64,000 nt of DNA from Streptomyces sp. NRRL F-5123 (lineage in GTDB: Bacteria; Actinomycetota; Actinomycetes; Streptomycetales; Streptomycetaceae), in the NCBI RefSeq assembly GCF_000721495.1, contig NZ_JOHY01000054.1, positions 17,690 to 81,689 on the forward strand, given 5' to 3'. Below are positions 17,465 through 30,227 of this stretch, piece after piece. The position numbers were made by a program, and so were the translations under genes. The notes beneath the pieces are model-generated. The model saw only the letters and a list, made by a program, of their open reading frames with translations. It ran no database searches and had not been told where the DNA came from. Positions within the stretch are counted from its first letter, which is position 1. Each line of letters begins with the position of its first letter.

Positions 17465-18954
17465 AGCTGCGGTGCCTCCTCAAGGAGCGGGTGGCCCCAC
17501 TTCGTCACGAAGGCGGCCTCGACGGCGGCGCCGACCCGGTAGAGCCGGTCGTCCTGGAGTGCGGGAGCGATGATCTGCAGGCCCACCGGTAGACCGTCCT
17601 CCGGCGCGAGGCCGCAGGGCAGCGACATCGCCGCGTTGCCCGCCAGGTTGACCGGGATGGTGCACAGGTCCACCAGGTACATCGCGAGCGGGTCGTCCAC
17701 CCGCTCGCCCAGCGGGAAGGCGGTGGTCGGGGTGGTCGGCGACACCAGCACGTCGACCTGCTCGAAGGCCTTCGCGAAATCCCGCGTGATCAGCGTGCGG
17801 ACCTTCTGCGCCGAGCCGTAGTACGCGTCGTAGTAGCCGGAGCTGAGCGCGTACGTGCCGAGGATGATGCGGCGCTTGACCTCGGGGCCGAAACCGGCCT
17901 CGCGGCTCAGCGCGGTGACCTCCTCGGCGGACTTCGTGCCGTCGTCGCCGACCCGCAGGCCGTAGCGCATGGCGTCGAAGCGGGCCAGGTTGCTGGAGCA
18001 CTCCGACGGCGCGATCAGGTAGTACGCGGCGAGCGCGAGCTCGAACGACGGGCAGGAGATCTCCACGACCTCCGCGCCCAGTTCGCGCAGCACCTCGACG
18101 GACTCCTGGAAGCGCTGCACCACTCCGGGCTGGTAGCCCTCGCCGCCCAGCTCCTTGACGACGCCGATGCGCATCCCGCGCACGTCGCCGCTGCGGGCCG
18201 CCTCGACGACCGGCGGCACCGGCGCGTCGATCGACGTCGAGTCCAGCGGGTCGTGGCCGCCGATCACCTCGTGCAGCAGCGCGGCGTCCAGCACCGTGCG
18301 GGCGCACGGGCCGCCCTGGTCGAGCGAGGACGAGAAGGCCACCATGCCGTAGCGGGACACCCCGCCGTAGGTGGGCTTGACGCCGACCGTGCCGGTCACC
18401 GACGCGGGCTGCCGGATGGAGCCGCCGGTGTCCGTGCCGAGCGCGAGCGGGGCCTCGTACGCCGCGAGCGCCGCGGCGCTGCCGCCGCCGGAACCGCCCG
18501 GGATACGCGTCAGGTCCCACGGGTTGCCGGTCGGGCCGTACGCGCTGTTCTCGGTGGAGGAGCCCATCGCGAACTCGTCCATGTTGGTCTTGCCCAGGAT
18601 CACCACGCCGGCGGCCTTGAGCTTCTTGGTGACCGTCGAGTCGTACGGCGGGATCCAGCCCTCCAGGATCTTCGAGCCGACCGTGGTGGGCACGCCCTCG
18701 GTGGTGAAGATGTCCTTCATCGCCAGCGGCACACCGGCCAGCGGGCCCAGCGGCTCGCCCGCGGCGCGCTTGGCGTCGACCGCGCGGGCCTGCGCCAGGG
18801 CGCCCTCCCGGTCGATGTGCAGGAAGGCGTGCACCTTCTCGTCCACGGCCTCGATCCGGGCCAGGTGCGCCTCGGTGACCTCGACCGCGGTCAGCTCGCC
18901 GGACGCGATCTTCGCCGCCGTCTGCGCGGCGGTCAGCCTGATGATGTCCGTCAT
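17461..18954 (-). CDS. gatA: Asp-tRNA(Asn)/Glu-tRNA(Gln) amidotransferase subunit A
   Basis: GatA is the glutaminase subunit and releases ammonia for GatB. The 497-aa protein carries the amidase signature with the Ser-cisSer-Lys triad: Lys in [11 protein letters not shown] near residue 79 and the two serines within [13 protein letters not shown] near 154-178. The ATG lies 4 bases after the gatC stop, with GGGAGGACTG inside the end of gatC acting as ribosome site. The stop overlaps the next small gene. Length and motif order are normal. Confidence 0.97.
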   Translation of the reverse strand: MTDIIRLTAAQTAAKIASGELTAVEVTEAHLARIEAVDEKVHAFLHIDREGALAQARAVDAKRAAGEPLGPLAGVPLAMKDIFTTEGVPTTVGSKILEGWIPPYDSTVTKKLKAAGVVILGKTNMDEFAMGSSTENSAYGPTGNPWDLTRIPGGSGGGSAAALAAYEAPLALGTDTGGSIRQPASVTGTVGVKPTYGGVSRYGMVAFSSSLDQGGPCARTVLDAALLHEVIGGHDPLDSTSIDAPVPPVVEAARSGDVRGMRIGVVKELGGEGYQPGVVQRFQESVEVLRELGAEVVEISCPSFELALAAYYLIAPSECSSNLARFDAMRYGLRVGDDGTKSAEEVTALSREAGFGPEVKRRIILGTYALSSGYYDAYYGSAQKVRTLITRDFAKAFEQVDVLVSPTTPTTAFPLGERVDDPLAMYLVDLCTIPVNLAGNAAMSLPCGLAPEDGLPVGLQIIAPALQDDRLYRVGAAVEAAFVTKWGHPLLEEAPQL

Positions 18955-18958
18955 CGTG

Positions 18959-19252
18959 TCAGTCCTCCCCCAGGATCTGCGGCACCTTGAAGCGCTGCTG
19001 CTCCTGCGCCGGGGCGCCCGACAGCGCCTGCTGCGGGGTGAGCGACGGCCGGACGGTGTCCGCGCGCATCACGTTCGTCAGCGGCAGCGGGTGCGAGGTC
19101 GGCGGGACGTCCTCGCCGGCCACCTCGGAGACGCGGGCGACCGCGCCGATGATGTCGTCAAGCTGTCCGGCGAAGTGGTCCAGCTCATCGGCGGACAGCT
19201 CCATCCGTGCCAGCCGGCCGAGGTGGGCTACCTCCTCGCGCGTGATGCTCAT
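18959..19252 (-). CDS. gatC: Asp-tRNA(Asn)/Glu-tRNA(Gln) amidotransferase subunit C
   Basis: This 97-aa helper subunit wraps around GatA and stabilises the complex. The opening [18 protein letters not shown] and the middle [17 protein letters not shown] are typical GatC. ATG is preceded by AGAGGAT at good distance. It is the first gene of the operon. A TAGGAT hexamer at 19290-19295, lying in the loop of the inverted repeat GAGCCCC/GGGGCTC, is a plausible -10 about 40 bases upstream. Confidence 0.95.
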   Translation of the reverse strand: MSITREEVAHLGRLARMELSADELDHFAGQLDDIIGAVARVSEVAGEDVPPTSHPLPLTNVMRADTVRPSLTPQQALSGAPAQEQQRFKVPQILGED

Positions 19253-19318
19253 TCGATCCTCTGCGGGTGAGACAACGGTGTGAGCCCCAATCCTATGGGG
19301 CTCCGACCCGCGCCCGCG

Positions 19319-19376
19319 AAGCCCTTTACCCCCGAGGGGGGCCTGGGGGCTCGGGCCTTCACCCCTGAGGGGCCGC
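19319..19376. repeat. imperfect ~22-bp direct repeat with internal palindrome
   Basis: Two similar blocks, GCCCTTTACCCCCGAGGGGG and GCCTTCACCCCTGAGGGGCC, follow each other upstream of gatC and downstream of the rmdB-like gene. Each contains a CCCC..GGGG palindrome. They could act as hairpins at the end of the neighbouring transcript or as binding sites; the sequence does not decide. Confidence 0.35.
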
Positions 19377-19461
19377 GCATGCCGGGCGGGGCACCCGTTT
19401 TCAGGGGCGCGTGGGGGTACCTCCCAGGCGCCCCTGGAGAACCCGCCGGGCCGGCCGCAGG

Positions 19462-21690
19462 CTACAAGCGCTCGACCGGCGCTGCGGCCGGGACCGTCGA
19501 ATGCGTGCCCGGCGCGGGCGGGAGGGCGCGGCGGGCGGAGGCGGCGACGGGGAGGGCGCCGCGTTCGCCCCGGGCGAGAAGCCACTTCGTGGCTTCCTCG
19601 GGCGGCATCGCGGCGGCGACCAGCCACCCCTGCACGGCGTCGCACCGCAGATCGCGCAGCCGCTCCCAGGTCTCGTCGTCCTCGACGCCCTCCGCGACGA
19701 CCATGAGGCCCAGCGAGTGGGCCAGGTCGACCGTGCAGCGGACGATCTCCGCGTCCTCGGCGTCGACGACGAGCCGGGCCACGAAGGAGCGGTCGATCTT
19801 CAGCTCGCTGACGGGCAGCCGGCGCAGGTGGACGAGCGAGGAGTAGCCCGTGCCGAAGTCGTCGAGGGACATCTTGACGCCGTGTCCGGTGAGCCCGAGG
19901 AGGGTGTCGGCGGCGCGCTGCGGATCCTCCAGCAGGACGTGCTCGGTGATCTCCAGCTGGAGGAAGTGGGCCGGCACCTGATGCCGGGCCAGCCGGGCGG
20001 CGACCGTGCCGGCGAAGCCGGGGCTGTGGACGTCGCGCGGCGAGACGTTGACGGCGACCGGTACGTCGAGGCCCAGCTCGCGCCAGCGGGCGACCTGGGC
20101 CAGCGCGGTGTCCAGCACGTATTCGGTGAGCAGCGGCATCAGGCCGGACGTCTCGGCCATGGTGATGAACTCGTCCGGGCTGACCCGGCCGCGCTCCGGG
20201 TGCTCCCAGCGGACCAGGGCCTCCAGGCCCGCGACCCGGCCGTCGAAGCGCACCTTGGGCTGGTAGTGGAGTTCGACGTCGCCGGCGTCCAGCGCCCGGC
20301 GCAGATCGCCGAGCAGGCCGAGCCGGTCGGGGGTGTTGCCGTCGCGCGTGGCCTCGTAGACCTCGACGCCGCTGCGGTCGCGTTTGGCCTGGTACATCGC
20401 CACGTCCGCGCGGCGCAGCAGCCCTTCGGCGTCCAGCGCGTGGTCCGGGAAGACGGCGACGCCCGCGCTGGCCTCCAGCACCAGGGACAGGCCGTCGAGG
20501 CTGAGCGGCGAGGCGAGGGCGGCGACGAGGGTGCGGGCGACACGCTGGGCGCGGGTGGTGGAGTCGCAGCCCGGCAGCAGGACGGCGAACTCGTCGCCGC
20601 CGAGTCTGGCCGCCTCGGCGCCGCGCGGCAGGGCGGTACGCAGCCGGTCGGCGACCTGGAGCAGCAGCCGGTCGCCGGCGCGGTGGCCGAGCGTGTCGTT
20701 GACGGAGCGGAACTTGTCCAGGTCGATGAGGATCAGCCCGACGCGGCCGCAGCCGTCCGGCGGGTGCGTGCCCGTACCGCCGGACGCGGCCAGGAAGCCG
20801 GGCTCGGCGCGCTCGCAGTCCTCCTGCGCCTCGTCCAGCGCGCTCCAGGCGCGCTCCAGCAGCCACTGGCGGTTGGGCAGCCCGGTGAGCGGGTCGCGCA
20901 GCTGCTCCTCCGCGCGGGCGTGCGCGATCCACAAGGTGGAGTCCAGCGCGATGAGCGGCACCGAGAAGAGCGGCAGCAGCGCCGGCTTGTCGCACGCGAC
21001 GACCAGGATGAGCGGCGAGATGCCGAGCAGCGCGCAGCCGAGCATGCCCTGCCGCATGAGGGCGGAGCGGGCGAAGGTCGGCAGTCCTTCGCCGCGCGGG
21101 GCGAAGGCGCACCACAGCAGCGCGCGGGTGGCGGCCAGATACGCCAGCGCGGCGAGCACGACGATCGGCACGGCGGTCATCGACCAGACCTCGGGGGCCC
21201 AGGGATGCTCGACCGTGGGACGGGCGCCGCACAGGCTGAGCACGGCGGCTCCGGCGCCGATGCCGAGGATGTCGATGGAGCCGTACAGCGCGGCCTGCCG
21301 CCATCGGTGCAGGCGGGCGGCGCCGACCAGGGTGACCACGGCGAGGCTGACCAGCAGGGCGGGCACCCAGCCGTGCGCCAGCAGCATGGCGAGCGTGAGG
21401 GCGGCACCGGATCCGGTGCCGCCCCACCAGCGGTCGCGGCCGACGGCCACCAGATGGCCGACGATGATGCCGGTCAGGATCGCGAAGCCCCAGCCTCCCG
21501 TCCCGGCGGGGAAGAGCGCGTGGCCGTGCTCGAGCACCCGGCAGATGCCGACGGCCAGGCAGATCGCAGCGGCGGGCGGGGCCGCGGTCCGCACCAGCGA
21601 GCGGGAGAGGGACGGAGCGGGGGAGGGCGGCGCGGCGGCGGGCGCGCACGGTGGCAGCGGCGCCGCTGCGGCACTCTCCGTCGGATGCAT
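19462..21690 (-). CDS. rmdB: membrane GGDEF-EAL cyclic-di-GMP protein with intact EAL (RmdB-like)
   Basis: The protein has about eight hydrophobic segments in its first 260 residues, then GGDEF and EAL domains in tandem. GGDEF is intact ([14 protein letters not shown]), but no RxxD inhibitory site precedes it. The EAL domain keeps its catalytic set: EALVRW, the Glu in [16 protein letters not shown], the Lys in ELKIDRSF and AEGVED, so phosphodiesterase activity is expected. From memory, the gene beside ligA in S. coelicolor is rmdB, a phosphodiesterase needed for normal development. I use ATG 21690 because GAGGGA lies before it; an ATG ten codons upstream is possible. Confidence 0.88.
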   Translation of the reverse strand: MHPTESAAAAPLPPCAPAAAPPSPAPSLSRSLVRTAAPPAAAICLAVGICRVLEHGHALFPAGTGGWGFAILTGIIVGHLVAVGRDRWWGGTGSGAALTLAMLLAHGWVPALLVSLAVVTLVGAARLHRWRQAALYGSIDILGIGAGAAVLSLCGARPTVEHPWAPEVWSMTAVPIVVLAALAYLAATRALLWCAFAPRGEGLPTFARSALMRQGMLGCALLGISPLILVVACDKPALLPLFSVPLIALDSTLWIAHARAEEQLRDPLTGLPNRQWLLERAWSALDEAQEDCERAEPGFLAASGGTGTHPPDGCGRVGLILIDLDKFRSVNDTLGHRAGDRLLLQVADRLRTALPRGAEAARLGGDEFAVLLPGCDSTTRAQRVARTLVAALASPLSLDGLSLVLEASAGVAVFPDHALDAEGLLRRADVAMYQAKRDRSGVEVYEATRDGNTPDRLGLLGDLRRALDAGDVELHYQPKVRFDGRVAGLEALVRWEHPERGRVSPDEFITMAETSGLMPLLTEYVLDTALAQVARWRELGLDVPVAVNVSPRDVHSPGFAGTVAARLARHQVPAHFLQLEITEHVLLEDPQRAADTLLGLTGHGVKMSLDDFGTGYSSLVHLRRLPVSELKIDRSFVARLVVDAEDAEIVRCTVDLAHSLGLMVVAEGVEDDETWERLRDLRCDAVQGWLVAAAMPPEEATKWLLARGERGALPVAASARRALPPAPGTHSTVPAAAPVERL

Positions 21691-21913
21691 GCCCGTCCCT
21701 CTTCCAGCCCGGTGAAGCAAGCAGGTCCCACCGCCCCCTGGCCGCAGCGGAGTTCCGTTACGGCTGGCGGAACGTATCGCCGCCGTGGGGACGCGTCACA
21801 ACACTAGGCCGCCCCGCGCCTTCCCGGGCACCGATCGAACGGGGTTGCCCGAATGCGACCAGGCACATCGACGTATTCTGATATAGACCGATCGAGTGAC
21901 ATCTCCGGGTCAT

Positions 21914-25197
<3,284 letters not shown>

Positions 25198-25225
25198 GCC
25201 CGAAGGGTAGCCCGCGGGCCGCGCC

Positions 25226-25918
25226 TCACCGGCCCGGGCGGACGGTGAGGTCGGTCAGCTCGGCGTCCCGCGGGAGGTCCAGGGCCGTCAGGACGGTGGT
25301 GGCCACCGACTCCGGGTCGATCCAGCGGGAGGGGTCGTAGGGCTTGCCCTCCTGCTGGTGGACCTTCTGCTGCATGGGCGTCGCGGTGCGGCTCGGGTAG
25401 ACCGACGTCACGCGGACGCCCGCCGCGTGCTCCTCGGCGCGAAGCGCGTCGGCCAGCGCGCGCAGCCCGAACTTGCTCGCGCCGTACGCGCTCCACTCGC
25501 CGCTCACGCTCAGTCCCGAGGTGGAGTTGACGAACACGACGCTGCCGCGGGACAGCCGCAGCTGGGGCAGCAGCAGCCGGGTCAGCTCGGCGGGGCCCAT
25601 GAGGTTGACGGCGAGCGTCTCCTGCCAGATCTTCGGCGTGAGGTCGCCGACGAGGCCCAGCTCGACCGTGCCGGCGATGTGCAGCAGCGAGTCGAGCCGG
25701 TCCGGCGGCGATTGGTGGCCGATCGCCCAGGAGAGCCGGGCCGGCTCGGCGAGATCCCCGACGAGGGTGCGCGCGCCCTCGTGGATCCCGGCGAGCTGCC
25801 GGGCCCGCGCGGCGTCCCTGGCCAGCAGCCAGACCTCGTCGCCGCGCTCCAGCAGCCGCCGCGCGACGGCACTCCCGATCCCGGACCCGGCCCCGGTGAC
25901 GAGATGCACCCGGCTCAC
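25226..25918 (-). CDS. short-chain dehydrogenase/reductase
   Basis: This 230-aa classical SDR has the nucleotide motif TGAGSGIG at residues 8-15 and the active-site YGASK near residue 150, with the catalytic serine in FVNSTSG. The substrate is unknown. The GTG start overlaps the TGA of the preceding repeat-encoded mini-ORF as GTGA, and a GGAGG sits 7 bases before it inside the repeat. Its translation may therefore be coupled to the repeat mini-ORFs and through them to the LOG-family gene. Confidence 0.92.
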   Translation of the reverse strand: MSRVHLVTGAGSGIGSAVARRLLERGDEVWLLARDAARARQLAGIHEGARTLVGDLAEPARLSWAIGHQSPPDRLDSLLHIAGTVELGLVGDLTPKIWQETLAVNLMGPAELTRLLLPQLRLSRGSVVFVNSTSGLSVSGEWSAYGASKFGLRALADALRAEEHAAGVRVTSVYPSRTATPMQQKVHQQEGKPYDPSRWIDPESVATTVLTALDLPRDAELTDLTVRPGR

Positions 25919-25995
25919 AGCCTGCCTCCGCCCGCTCGGCGACAGCGCGCCCCGAACCCCATCCGCGGCCCGGCCGCCTCGCGTGCGTCGCTCAC
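25915..25995 (-). CDS. repeat-encoded coupled mini-ORF 2 (26 aa)
   Basis: The frame starts GTG and encodes [20 protein letters not shown] followed by six residues. It is the same as mini-ORF 1 except for one V-to-M change and the loss of four codons near the end. Its start overlaps the stop of mini-ORF 1 as GTGA, and its own TGA overlaps the SDR GTG as GTGA. A GGAGG in the preceding unit serves as ribosome site. Whether a peptide accumulates is unknown; it may only carry ribosomes to the SDR start. Confidence 0.4.
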   Translation of the reverse strand: MSDAREAAGPRMGFGARCRRAGGGRL

Positions 25996-26084
25996 AGCCC
26001 GCCTCCGTTCGCTTCTCCGCCCGCTCGGCGACAGCGCGCCCCGAACCCCACCCGCGGCCCGGCCGCCTCGCGTGCGTCGCTCAC
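25992..26084 (-). CDS. repeat-encoded coupled mini-ORF 1 (30 aa)
   Basis: The frame is GTG-initiated, 30 codons long, and ends with the same peptide that forms the C-terminus of the LOG-family protein. The GTG overlaps the LOG-family stop by 4 bases (GTGA), with GGAGG 7 bases upstream; its TGA overlaps the GTG of mini-ORF 2 in the same way. It is Arg/Gly/Ala-rich with one Cys and shows no domain. It may be only a translational relay between the two real genes. Confidence 0.4.
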   Translation of the reverse strand: MSDAREAAGPRVGFGARCRRAGGEANGGGL

Positions 26085-26581
26085 AGCCCGCCTCCGTTCG
26101 CTTCTCCGCCCGCTCGGCGACAGCGCGCCCCGAACCCCACCCGCGCCATCCTGCGGAGCTGGAGCTCCAGGCCGTCGTAGAAACCGGCGCTGTTGAGCAG
26201 GACCACCGGTTTGGAGTGCAGCCCGTGCTTCTTGAGCTCCAGGATCTCGGTGGCCTCGTCGAGCGTGCCCGTGCCGCCGACCATCACGACGACGGCGTCG
26301 CTGCGGCGCAGCAGCTCGGCCTTGCGCGTGGCGAGATCCGTGGTGACGATCATCTCGTCGGCGTTCTTGCGCGCCTTGTGCTGGAGGAATTCCACCGAGA
26401 CCCCGACGAGCCGCCCGCCGGCCTCCTGGACGCTGTCGGCGAGGACCTTCATCAGGCCGGACTCGGAGCCGCCCCACACCAGCGCGTGGCCGCCGGCGCC
26501 GATCAGCTTGCCGAACTCGCGGGCCGGCTCGGTGTACTGCTCGCCGAGGTCGGAGGCCGACAGGAACACTCCGATGTTCAT
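26081..26581 (-). CDS. LOG/TIGR00730-family protein with repeat-derived C-terminus
   Basis: The 166-aa protein belongs to the LOG (lysine decarboxylase-like) family of nucleotide 5'-monophosphate phosphoribohydrolases, some of which make free cytokinins. The family motif PGGxGTxxE appears as [13 protein letters not shown], with the first Pro-Gly pair replaced by Val-Gly, and GGSESGLM stands for the usual GGGxxGLM. After residue 146 (LQLRRMA) the family-like sequence stops; residues 147-166 are encoded by the 89-bp repeat, so the native C-terminal helix is missing or replaced. Its ATG overlaps the mnmA stop (ATGA). Activity is uncertain given these changes. Confidence 0.82.
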   Translation of the reverse strand: MNIGVFLSASDLGEQYTEPAREFGKLIGAGGHALVWGGSESGLMKVLADSVQEAGGRLVGVSVEFLQHKARKNADEMIVTTDLATRKAELLRRSDAVVVMVGGTGTLDEATEILELKKHGLHSKPVVLLNSAGFYDGLELQLRRMARVGFGARCRRAGGEANGGGL

Positions 26582-27765
26582 ACGCTCACCGCGGGCTTCT
26601 CCTCGTGGTCCTGGTGATCCTCGTGACGGGTCGCGGCCGCGACCGTGGCCCGCTCGGTGGTGGCGATGGTGGCCGAGCCCACGACGCGCGTGCCGTCGTA
26701 GAGGACGACCGCCTGGCCGGGTGCGACGCCGCGGACCGGGGCGGCGAAGCGGACGTGCAGCTCGCCCTCACGGGATTCCGCGGTCACCGCGACGTCCTCG
26801 CCGTGGGCGCGCAGCTGCGCCGTGTACGCCGCGGGGCCGGCCGGCGGGGTGCCGCACCAGCGCGGGCGGATCGCAGTGAGCGACGTGACGTCGAGCGCCT
26901 CGGCGGGCCCGACCGTCACGGTGTTGTCGACCGGCGAGATGTCCAGCACGTAGCGCGGCTTGCCGTCGTCGGCTGGGACGCCGAGCCGCAGGCCCTTGCG
27001 CTGGCCGATGGTGAAGCCGTACGCGCCCTGGTGGGTGCCGACCCGCGCGCCGTCCTGGTCGACGATCGCGCCCTCGGCGCTGCCGAGCCGCCCGGCGAGG
27101 AAGCCCTGGGTGTCGCCGTCGGCGATGAAGCAGATGTCGTGGCTGTCGGGCTTGCGGGCGACGGCCAGGCCGCGCCGCTCGGCCTCGGCGCGGATCTCGT
27201 CCTTGGTGGTCAGGGTGTCGCCGAGCGGGAACATCGCGTGGGCGAGCTGCCGCTCGTCGAGCACGCCGAGCACGTACGACTGGTCCTTGGCCGCGTCGCT
27301 CGCCCGGTGCAGCTCGCGCGTGCCGTCCGCAGCGGTGACGATCGTGGCGTAGTGGCCGGTGCAGACCGCGTCGAAGCCCAGCGCGAGCGCCTTGTCGAGC
27401 AGCGCGGCGAACTTGATCTTCTCGTTGCACCGCAGGCACGGATTCGGGGTGCGGCCGGCGGCGTACTCGCTGACGAAGTCCGCCACCACGTCCTCACGGA
27501 AGCGTTCGGCGAGATCCCAGACGTAGAAGGGGATACCGATGACGTCCGCCGCGCGGCGCGCGTCCCGGGAATCCTCCACCGTGCAGCAGCCGCGGGCGCC
27601 CGTACGGAAGCTCTGCGGATTCGCCGACAGGGCCAGGTGGACGCCGGTCACGTCGTGCCCGGCCTCGGCGGCGCGGGCGGCGGCCACCGCGGAGTCGACA
27701 CCGCCGCTCATGGCGGCGAGCACGCGCAGCCGGCGGGGCTCGGCGGGCTGGGGGAAGTCGTTCAC
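26578..27765 (-). CDS. mnmA: tRNA-specific 2-thiouridylase
   Basis: MnmA puts sulfur on U34 of Lys, Glu and Gln tRNAs. The 395-aa protein has the PP-loop [12 protein letters not shown] near residue 20, the catalytic cysteine in [12 protein letters not shown], and the second cysteine in [16 protein letters not shown]. The start is GTG at 27765 ([10 protein letters not shown]), which leaves the P-loop strand intact. The stop overlaps the LOG-family start. Its sulfur donor is likely the cysteine desulfurase encoded divergently about 1.2 kb away. Confidence 0.95.
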   Translation of the reverse strand: MNDFPQPAEPRRLRVLAAMSGGVDSAVAAARAAEAGHDVTGVHLALSANPQSFRTGARGCCTVEDSRDARRAADVIGIPFYVWDLAERFREDVVADFVSEYAAGRTPNPCLRCNEKIKFAALLDKALALGFDAVCTGHYATIVTAADGTRELHRASDAAKDQSYVLGVLDERQLAHAMFPLGDTLTTKDEIRAEAERRGLAVARKPDSHDICFIADGDTQGFLAGRLGSAEGAIVDQDGARVGTHQGAYGFTIGQRKGLRLGVPADDGKPRYVLDISPVDNTVTVGPAEALDVTSLTAIRPRWCGTPPAGPAAYTAQLRAHGEDVAVTAESREGELHVRFAAPVRGVAPGQAVVLYDGTRVVGSATIATTERATVAAATRHEDHQDHEEKPAVSV

Positions 27766-27804
27766 CAGTCCAGGGTAACGGCCCGCTCCCGGCGGGCCTC
27801 CCGG

Positions 27805-27813
27805 TTGTCCACA
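27805..27813 (+). promoter_or_regulatory. DnaA-box-like site TTGTCCACA
   Basis: The 9-mer is a perfect match to the Streptomyces DnaA-box consensus as I know it. It lies between mnmA and the thioesterase gene and extends as TTGTCCACAGGCC; the same 13-mer with one change occurs before gcvH (35221). Single boxes away from oriC may bind DnaA as a regulator, or be chance. Confidence 0.4.
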
Positions 27814-27966
27814 GGCCTGCCGCGGCCCTGGCGCGAGCCCGTCCGGATCCGGGCCGCGGGGGCGGAAGACGCGGGCGGGTCCGGGGTGTTGCACCACCGG
27901 GGCCGCCCGGCGGCCTCCGCGGGACCGCCCCGGCGCGGCGGTGCTGCGGCGGACGCCCCGGGGGGC

Positions 27967-27997
27967 TGGACAACCGGCGACTACCGACGGGTAACAT
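27967..27997 (+). promoter_or_regulatory. promoter of thioesterase gene, leaderless
   Basis: TGGACA (27967-27972), a 19-base spacer and TAACAT (27992-27997) lie 6 bases before the ATG of the thioesterase gene. No ribosome site is present. Transcription would start at the A of the ATG. Confidence 0.55.
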
Positions 27998-28003
27998 CGA
28001 TCC

Positions 28004-28864
28004 ATGGCAGATGCACCGGCCCGCGCGGCCATCGGGGACAGCGAGTTCGACCGCGACACGGCAGTGGTCGCGCGGCCGGACGAGCCGGGCACGTACGACG
28101 CCGGGCTCTCCGAGGGCTGGACGATCATCAGGGCCGTCAACGGCGGCTACCTGCTGGCCGTCGTCGCCCGCGCGCTGCGCGCCGCACTGCCGCACCCCGA
28201 CCCGCTGACGATCACCGCGCACTACCTGACGGCCTCCGAGCCCGGGCCCGCGGTGGTCAGGACGCAGATCGTGCGGGCCGGTCGGAGCATGTCCACCGGC
28301 CAGGCCTCGCTCCACCAGCGCGACGCCGAGGGGCGCGAGGTCGAGCGGATCCGGGTGATCGCCGGCTACGGCGACCTCGGGGCGCTCCCCGACGACGTCC
28401 GCACCTCGGCCAAGCCGCCGCTGATGCCTTCCTACGACGACTGCGTCGGATCGCAGGACGCGCCCGGCGGCGGGCCCGTCACCGGCTCCACCGCGATCCT
28501 CGACCGGCTCGACCTGCGCCTCGACCCGGCGACCGCGGGCTGGGCGGTCGGGGCGCCCTCCGGCGCGGGCGAGATGCGCGGCTGGCTGGGCCTGGCGGAC
28601 GGGCGCGACCACGACGCACTGTCGCTGCTGCTGGCCGTCGACGCCCTGCCGCCGACCGCCTTCGACCTGGGTCTGGCCGGGTGGGTGCCGACGGTCGAAC
28701 TGACCGTCCACCTGCGGGCCGCCCCTGCGCCGGGGCCGGTGCGTGTGGCCATCTCCACCCGCAACCTGGCGGGCGGGCTGCTCGAGGAGGACGCCGAGGT
28801 GTGGGACTCCCAGGACCGGCTGGTGGCGCAGTCCCGCCAGCTGGCGCGTGCCCTGCGCGCCTGA
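28004..28864 (+). CDS. acyl-CoA thioesterase, double hotdog fold
   Basis: The 286-aa protein matches the two-hotdog acyl-CoA thioesterase family (TesB-like/4HBT_3). The first half carries [21 protein letters not shown] and [16 protein letters not shown], and the second half carries [19 protein letters not shown] and the strand [13 protein letters not shown]. It should release free fatty acids from CoA esters; chain length is unknown. The ATG appears leaderless. It stands between mnmA and the cysteine desulfurase, with no evident functional link to sulfur transfer. Confidence 0.86.
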   Translation: MADAPARAAIGDSEFDRDTAVVARPDEPGTYDAGLSEGWTIIRAVNGGYLLAVVARALRAALPHPDPLTITAHYLTASEPGPAVVRTQIVRAGRSMSTGQASLHQRDAEGREVERIRVIAGYGDLGALPDDVRTSAKPPLMPSYDDCVGSQDAPGGGPVTGSTAILDRLDLRLDPATAGWAVGAPSGAGEMRGWLGLADGRDHDALSLLLAVDALPPTAFDLGLAGWVPTVELTVHLRAAPAPGPVRVAISTRNLAGGLLEEDAEVWDSQDRLVAQSRQLARALRA

Positions 28865-28970
28865 CCGCGGCGTATTGCCGGTCGGCGGCGGGCTCGCCGG
28901 GCCGGGTCCGCGGGGGCGGCCGGAGAGCACCGGGGAGCGGGCGGCGCGCGGACCGTAGAATCGACGGACC

Positions 28971-30137
28971 ATGGCCTACTTCGATCACGCCGCCACGACG
29001 CCCATGCTGCCGGAGGCGGTCGAGGCGCTGACCGCGCACCTCACGGTGACCGGGAACGCCTCGGCACTCCACGCCGCCGGCCGCCGGGCCCGGCGCACGG
29101 TCGAGGAGTCCCGCGAGGCCCTGGCCGAGGCACTCGGCACCCGGCCGAGCGAGGTCGTCTTCACCGGCGGCGGCACCGAGTCGGACAACCTGGCCGTCAA
29201 GGGCCTGTTCTGGGCGCGCCGGGCGGCCGACCCGCGCCGGGTCAGGGTGCTGGCGAGCCCGGTGGAGCACCACGCGGTACTGGACGCGGTGCACTGGCTG
29301 GCCGACCACGAGGGCGCCCTCGTGGAGTGGCTGCCGGTCGACTCCTACGGCAGGGTGCACCCCGAGGCGCTGCGCACCGCGCTGGCCGCGCATCCCGACG
29401 AGACGGCCCTGGTCACCGTCATGTGGGCGAACAACGAGGTCGGCACGATCCTCCCGGTCGCGGAGCTGGCCGCGGTGTGCGCGGAGTTCGGGGTGCCGAT
29501 GCACTCCGACGCGGTGCAGGCCTTCGGCCAGGCGGACGTCGACTTCGCGGCCTCGGGCCTGGACGCGATGACCGTGACCGGGCACAAGGTGGGCGGCCCC
29601 TACGGGGTCGGCGCGCTGCTGCTGCGCCGCGACGACACCCCCGTGCCGCTGCTGCACGGCGGCGAGCAGGAGCGCAGCCGCTCGGGCACCCTCGACGTGC
29701 CGGCCATCGCGGCCTTCGCGGCGGCGGGCACGCTCGCGGCGCGGCACCGCACGGAATTCACCGCGCAGGTCGGTGCGCTGCGCGACGACCTGGTGCGCGG
29801 GGTGCGGGCCGCGGTGCCGGACGCGGTACTCAACGGCGACCCGGCCGCCGGGGGCCGGCTCGCCTCGATCGCGCACTTCACCTTCCCCGGGTGCGAGGGC
29901 GACGCCCTCCTGCTGCTGCTGGACGCGCAGGGCATCGCCTGCTCCACCGGCTCGGCCTGCACCGCGGGTGTCGCCCAGCCCAGTCATGTGCTGCTCGCCA
30001 TGGGCCGCCCCGCCCCGGACGCCCGCGCGACGCTGCGCTTCTCGCTCGGCCACACCACGACCGCCGGGGAGGTCGCCGAGCTGGTACGGGCGATCGGCCC
30101 GGCCGTCGAGCGCGCCAGGACCGCCGGCCAGACCTGA
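28971..30137 (+). CDS. cysteine desulfurase (NifS/IscS family)
   Basis: PLP enzyme that moves sulfur from cysteine to a protein cysteine for tRNA thiolation and Fe-S clusters. The 388-aa protein opens [14 protein letters not shown], has the PLP lysine in [15 protein letters not shown], the conserved histidine in [10 protein letters not shown], and the sulfur-carrying cysteine in [11 protein letters not shown] near residue 323. The nearby divergent mnmA is the expected acceptor. A TAGAAT hexamer 9 bases before the ATG suggests a very short 5' leader. Confidence 0.94.
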   Translation: MAYFDHAATTPMLPEAVEALTAHLTVTGNASALHAAGRRARRTVEESREALAEALGTRPSEVVFTGGGTESDNLAVKGLFWARRAADPRRVRVLASPVEHHAVLDAVHWLADHEGALVEWLPVDSYGRVHPEALRTALAAHPDETALVTVMWANNEVGTILPVAELAAVCAEFGVPMHSDAVQAFGQADVDFAASGLDAMTVTGHKVGGPYGVGALLLRRDDTPVPLLHGGEQERSRSGTLDVPAIAAFAAAGTLAARHRTEFTAQVGALRDDLVRGVRAAVPDAVLNGDPAAGGRLASIAHFTFPGCEGDALLLLLDAQGIACSTGSACTAGVAQPSHVLLAMGRPAPDARATLRFSLGHTTTAGEVAELVRAIGPAVERARTAGQT

Positions 30138-30227
30138 CGGCGCCGCCCGCGGGTGGACACACCGCCCCGGTCCGACTCGCCCGGCCCGCGGGCAGACGGA
30201 CGGCGCGCGCAACGCTACGGTCGGAGC

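Larger units (their letters stand above)
25915..26145 (-). repeat. 89-bp tandem repeat carrying a ribosome site and GTGA stop/start overlap
   Basis: On the minus strand the unit runs through GTGAGCGACGCACGCGAGGC, a GC-rich middle containing GGGTGGGGTTCGGGGCGCGC, and GGAGGCGGGCT before the next GTGAGC. One partial and two near-full copies lie at exact 89-bp period (anchors 26106, 26017, 25928). The first, partial copy provides the last 20 codons of the LOG-family gene; the last copy lacks 12 bases. Because each unit is 93 coding bases minus a 4-base overlap, every unit rebuilds a ribosome site, stop and start. Confidence 0.9.
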
